From assembly GCA_947589625.1 (NCBI GenBank), contig CANQCM010000036.1:1-8975 (forward strand): 8,975 nt of DNA, written 5' to 3'. This DNA comes from an uncultured Alphaproteobacteria bacterium. Lineage in GTDB: Bacteria; Pseudomonadota; Alphaproteobacteria; Rs-D84. The notes beneath the pieces were generated by a model. That model was not told the origin of the DNA and searched no databases. It was given only the letters and a program-made list of their open reading frames with translations. Positions within the stretch are counted from its first letter, which is position 1. Each line of letters begins with the position of its first letter. Both the position numbers and the translations under genes were made by a program. Shown one piece after another: positions 6,438-8,975 of the stretch.

Positions 6438-7484
6438 ATGCACGGATTAATTTTATTCTTTTTAATTGCATTTTTGTTCTGGTTTGGACGTTCTATTTTT
6501 ATTCCATTATTGGCAGCATTATTTTTATGGTATTTAATAAATGCGATTGCAACATATTTCAGACGCGTTATGCCATTACATACACCTGACAATCGTGCAA
6601 AACATTATTGGTGGGCGAAAATTCTTGATTGGGTATCACGCATTTTATCGGTGGCATCTATTTGCGGATTGATTTATTTATTCGCAACACAAATTCGCCC
6701 TATGCTGTCCGAATTATTGGCTGCATTACCGGCATTACAACATCGTTTGATTTCAATGATGGCATACTTATCAGAATCGTTTGGTGTAACGTTGGATATA
6801 AATATGCTGCCAAATATTACAAAATTTATTTCAAACATTGGCGCGTCTGCTGTCGGAATGTTGACATCTACTGGCATGATTTTGGTTTATATGCTGTTTC
6901 TGTTTATTGAACAATCAACATTTAATCGTAAATTTGCATCAATGTTTCACGATAAACGGCAATCTAAAAAGATGCGTTATATTTTGGACAGTATTGACGA
7001 CAATATGAAAAAATATTTATTCGTTAAAACTATCATTTCTGGTGCGACTGGGTTAACATCTTATTTGTGGCTGCATACATTGGGTGTTGGCTTTGCGGGT
7101 GTTTGGGCATTTATTATATTTGTTATGAATTATATTCCAACAATTGGTTCTATTGTCGCATGTGCATTACCAATCTTATACACATTAACAATCGCGCAAT
7201 CATTACAGTTGCCCATATTAACAGCATGCGGTTTGATATCATTACAAATATTACTGGGCAACATAATTGAACCACGGCTGACAGGACACACATTAAACTT
7301 ATCAACATTGGCAATTTTAATAAACTTGGTTTTCTGGGGTATGATTTGGGGAATACCTGGTATGTTTTTCAGTGTTCCATTACTGGTGGCAATATTTATT
7401 ATCACCGCGCAATTTGATTCAACCCGTTGGATTGCTGTGCTGTTATCAGCCAATGGAAATATACCCGATAAACGCGAAGATTAA
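6438..7484 (+). CDS. AI-2E / PerM-family inner-membrane transporter
   Basis: A 348-residue polytopic membrane protein of the AI-2E exporter-like (PerM/YdiK/TqsA) family. It starts with two closely spaced hydrophobic segments (residues about 2-17 and 19-35), then a loop and a third segment near 65-85, then a soluble helical region (QIRPMLSELLAALPALQHR), followed by about five more membrane segments. Family hallmarks are NYIPTIGSIVA, GNIIEPRLTGHTLNLSTLAI and WGMIWGIPGMFFSVPLLVA, corresponding to the conserved EP, G-L-L and WG-WG-PG-P motifs. Members have been linked to export of small signals, polyamines or ions; the substrate here cannot be told. The start ATG 6438 has a strong AGGAGAG site at 6427-6433, whereas the in-frame ATG 6408 has none. 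The gene is 41 bp downstream of sufC, probably on one mRNA, and is flanked on both sides by copies of a 22-bp repeat. It converges on ruvX. Confidence 0.88.
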   Translation: MHGLILFFLIAFLFWFGRSIFIPLLAALFLWYLINAIATYFRRVMPLHTPDNRAKHYWWAKILDWVSRILSVASICGLIYLFATQIRPMLSELLAALPALQHRLISMMAYLSESFGVTLDINMLPNITKFISNIGASAVGMLTSTGMILVYMLFLFIEQSTFNRKFASMFHDKRQSKKMRYILDSIDDNMKKYLFVKTIISGATGLTSYLWLHTLGVGFAGVWAFIIFVMNYIPTIGSIVACALPILYTLTIAQSLQLPILTACGLISLQILLGNIIEPRLTGHTLNLSTLAILINLVFWGMIWGIPGMFFSVPLLVAIFIITAQFDSTRWIAVLLSANGNIPDKRED

Positions 7485-7502
7485 ATTCGCGCTATGTGCA
7501 TG
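7481..7502 (+). repeat. Copy B of the 22-bp repeat spanning the PerM-like gene's stop codon
   Basis: It begins one base before the TAA of the PerM-like gene, the same offset as copy A at the sufC stop. The three differences from copy A are two transitions and one A/T change. A run of eight T residues follows at 7513-7520, but I see no strong GC-rich stem directly before it. Confidence 0.6.
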
Positions 7503-7518
7503 GAATCTGGGATTTTTT

Positions 7519-7968
7519 TTAATAACGTGCAATTAATGAAATTGCGTTTTCTAAAATAACGCGCGCAGATAATGAATCAAGGTTTTCTTTTATATCAGAC
7601 ACACGCACGCGCCCCATTTCTTGCTGAGCTGTGCTGCTGGTCAAAGTTTCATCAATAAATGCAATTGGCACGGTTATTTCAGATTGCAAATTTTCCGCAA
7701 ACGACATTACCTGTTTTGTGGTATCTGACGCAGTGCCGTCTGTACGCAATGGCAACCCGATAACAATGCCAACGATATTTTCATCGGTTGCCAGCCCAAC
7801 TATTATTTTAACCAGTTTCACGCTGTCGCCGTCATATGAAATAACAGGCCGCGTAAAGACAAATTCACGCGTATCGTCTGATATGGCGACACCTACACGG
7901 CGTGCGCCCCAATCAATGCCTAAAATGCGCCCAGTGCGCGGAAAATCCTTGAAATTTGAATGAATCAT
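7519..7968 (-). CDS. ruvX: RuvX/YqgF-family putative Holliday junction resolvase
   Basis: A 149-residue RNase H-fold protein of the YqgF/RuvX family, active in pre-16S rRNA processing in E. coli and able to resolve Holliday junctions in some bacteria. Residues carrying the family motifs: ILGIDWGARRVGVAISD (15-31) with the metal-binding Asp19, IVIGLPLRTDGTAS (68-81), FIDETLTS (104-111) with Glu107, and LDSLSARVILEN (130-141) with Asp131, so all three expected acidic active-site residues are present. Length is typical. The first 13 residues precede the beta strand and may be a modest N-terminal extension. ATG at 7968 with AGGGA on the minus strand (7979-7983), spaced 10 bases. It diverges from gatC across 39 bp, a gene order common in Alphaproteobacteria. 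Its -10/-35 elements appear to lie at 7993-8021, inside the start of gatC. Confidence 0.92.
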   Translation of the reverse strand: MIHSNFKDFPRTGRILGIDWGARRVGVAISDDTREFVFTRPVISYDGDSVKLVKIIVGLATDENIVGIVIGLPLRTDGTASDTTKQVMSFAENLQSEITVPIAFIDETLTSSTAQQEMGRVRVSDIKENLDSLSARVILENAISLIARY

Positions 7969-7976
7969 TGTATAAT
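7949..7976 (+). promoter_or_regulatory. Promoter of gatC-gatA lying inside the start of ruvX
   Basis: TTGAAA (7949-7954) and TATAAT (7971-7976), 16 bp apart, would start transcription near 7983, about 25 bases before the gatC ATG. The -35 box lies within the ruvX coding region, and the -10 box lies within its 5' untranslated leader. Confidence 0.6.
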
Positions 7977-7992
7977 TTTCCCTAGTGTTTTA

Positions 7993-8021
7993 ATAATAGG
8001 ATTGAAAATGGCATTTAGCAA
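7993..8021 (-). promoter_or_regulatory. Promoter of ruvX lying partly inside gatC
   Basis: On the minus strand TTGCTA (8016-8021) and TATTAT (7993-7998) are separated by 17 bp, giving a start near 7986 and a leader of about 18 bases before the ruvX ATG. The match is weaker than for the gatC promoter. Confidence 0.4.
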
Positions 8022-8301
8022 GCAACAATTACGTAAATTCGCAGATTTAATCAGAATTGACATATCAGACGAAAAATTGGCTGAAATGAATATTGATTCT
8101 GTGATAGATTGGCTGGATAAATTACAAAAAATAGACACCCGTGGGGTCAGCCCTATGTTAAGCCCTGCCCTGCACGAATTACCACGGCGCACAGACACTG
8201 TAACATCTGGCAATATTCGTGATGCAATTTTGAAAAACGACCCAGATACCACTGGCGTATCGCGCGGCTATTTTGCTGTACCAAAAGTTATGGACGAATA
8301 A
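8008..8301 (+). CDS. gatC: GatC, small subunit of the tRNA-dependent amidotransferase GatCAB
   Basis: A 97-residue GatC, the small subunit that wraps around and stabilises GatA in the GatCAB complex. That complex converts misacylated Glu-tRNA(Gln) and/or Asp-tRNA(Asn) to the correctly amidated forms. The pattern is typical: N-terminal two-helix segment (LRKFADLIRIDISDEKLAEM), a middle helix WLDKLQKID followed by the VSPMLSP turn, the R-D-T-V-T-G region RRTDTVTSGNIRDAIL, and the end GYFAVPKVMDE, matching the family's G-F-VPKV ending. The ATG at 8008 is chosen because AGGA at 7998-8001 is well placed and MAFSKQQL starts the conserved helix. The open frame upstream overlaps ruvX without support. 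gatA follows 24 bp downstream. Confidence is high, since length and neighbours all agree. Confidence 0.94.
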   Translation: MAFSKQQLRKFADLIRIDISDEKLAEMNIDSVIDWLDKLQKIDTRGVSPMLSPALHELPRRTDTVTSGNIRDAILKNDPDTTGVSRGYFAVPKVMDE

Positions 8302-8325
8302 ATAAATTAAACAAAAGTTATAACA

Positions 8326-8975
8326 ATGATTGATTTAACATTAACCCAAGCACTGGAAAAATTAAACAAGCGTGAAATCAGCGCCGTAGAATTAACGCGC
8401 GCATACCTTGACCGCATTGAAAAATATGGCACTGAATTAAATTGCTATATCACTATAACCCCAGAACGCGCATTATCAGACGCTGCGGCATCTGACGCAC
8501 GGCGCGCCGCAGGCAACGCATTGCCACTGGACGGTATCCCAATCGGCATGAAAGATTTATTCGCAACGCGTGGTATTCGCACAACCGCCGCATCGCGCAT
8601 GCTGGAAAATTTTGTCCCAGAATATGAATCCACTGTTTCACAAAAATTTATTGATTCTGGTACAGTATTATTGGGCAAAACGAACCTAGACGAATTTGCA
8701 ATGGGCACTTTCAGCAAGACCAGTTTCTTTGGCTCGCCCGTTAACCCGTGGCAACTGGAACGGCTTTTAACCGCAGGCGGTTCATCGGGCGGTACAACAT
8801 CTGCGGTCGCAGGTGGCCTTGCCATCGCAGGCACTGGCACAGACACAGGTGGTTCAATTCGTTTTCCATCATCTATTACGGGCTTGGTTGGCATGAAACC
8901 AACATACGGGTTGTGTTCGCGTTGGGGTTGCGTTGCATTTGCATCAAGCCTTGACACCCCCGGCCCAATTGCGCG
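8326..8975 (+). CDS. gatA: GatA, amidase subunit of GatCAB (3' truncated by window edge)
   Basis: The first 216 residues of GatA, the amidase-signature subunit that releases ammonia from glutamine for transamidation of tRNA-bound Glu or Asp. The catalytic triad is visible: Lys76 in GIPIGMKDLF, the cis-Ser pair Ser153/Ser154 in AGGSSGG, and the nucleophile Ser177 in TDTGGSIR; numbering is within one residue of well-studied GatA enzymes. The motif LLGKTNLDEFAMG is intact. Two less usual substitutions are SIRFPSS where RQP is usual, and TYGLCSRWG where TYGRVSRYG is usual. The start ATG 8326 fits the family's N-terminus, but the leader (AAAAGTTATAACA) has no Shine-Dalgarno sequence. Translation may depend on coupling with gatC, which ends 24 bp upstream. 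Continues beyond 8975; gatB is expected next but not seen. Confidence 0.93.
   Translation, partial: MIDLTLTQALEKLNKREISAVELTRAYLDRIEKYGTELNCYITITPERALSDAAASDARRAAGNALPLDGIPIGMKDLFATRGIRTTAASRMLENFVPEYESTVSQKFIDSGTVLLGKTNLDEFAMGTFSKTSFFGSPVNPWQLERLLTAGGSSGGTTSAVAGGLAIAGTGTDTGGSIRFPSSITGLVGMKPTYGLCSRWGCVAFASSLDTPGPIA

Noticed and set aside
7479..7520. Possible intrinsic terminator for the PerM-like gene, with a run of eight T residues
   Set aside because: Only a weak five-base AGATT/AATCT pairing across a large loop precedes the T run; there is no compact GC-rich stem, so I do not call a terminator.
8445..8957. 170-codon minus-strand frame opposite gatA
   Set aside because: The plus strand here encodes intact GatA with all its catalytic motifs; the reverse frame is a composition artefact with no known features.
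1..8975. CRISPR array, insertion sequence, transposase, tRNA or rRNA gene
   Set aside because: I looked for regularly spaced repeats, terminal inverted repeats next to a transposase, and tRNA-like cloverleaf sequences with a T-loop motif, and saw none that hold up.

Overview
The window looks like a chromosomal segment of an uncultured, AT-rich alphaproteobacterium. The support is the ruvX / gatC-gatA divergent arrangement, which is familiar in Alphaproteobacteria, together with a SUF iron-sulfur system and a PilN/TcpQ-type (type IVb-like) pilus secretin pair. The Cys/Gly/Tyr-rich secreted protein recalls lineage-specific surface proteins of host-associated members of this class. That placement is inference from gene content, not from a marker-gene comparison. 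TGG encodes Trp and TGA serves as a stop, so the code appears standard.

Layout. (1) Positions 9-2718, minus strand: a two-gene pilus/secretion operon with a secreted TcpQ-domain protein followed by a PilN-family lipoprotein secretin. It is driven by a near-consensus sigma70 promoter (TTGCAC-17-TATAAT) at 2761-2789. (2) Positions 2892-4764, plus strand: a small one-pass membrane protein of unknown function, translationally overlapped by sufB. (3) Positions 4765-5644, minus strand: a two-part cassette between sufB and sufC, made of a secreted Cys-rich protein whose stop codon abuts that of sufB, preceded by a structured non-coding RNA of about 190 nt with its own promoter and intrinsic terminator. 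(4) Positions 5722-7484, plus strand: sufC and an AI-2E/PerM-family membrane protein. The stop codons of both sit in copies of a 22-bp repeat. (5) Positions 7519-7968, minus strand: ruvX, convergent with the PerM-like gene. (6) Positions 8008-8975, plus strand: gatC and the 5' part of gatA, cut by the window edge.

How they work together. SufB and SufC are scaffold and ATPase of one Fe-S assembly complex, but here they lie apart in separate transcription units, split by an oppositely oriented cassette; sufD and sufS are not in the window. GatC and GatA are two of the three subunits of the tRNA-dependent amidotransferase, and gatB is expected downstream. The TcpQ-like protein and PilN secretin are expected to work together at the outer membrane.

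The most interesting signal is the minus-strand RNA at 5452-5644. Its 5' and 3' ends pair with each other, several internal helices can be drawn by hand, a classic terminator follows directly, and its promoter shares a palindromic -35 region with the sufC promoter. I could not assign it to a known RNA family with confidence.
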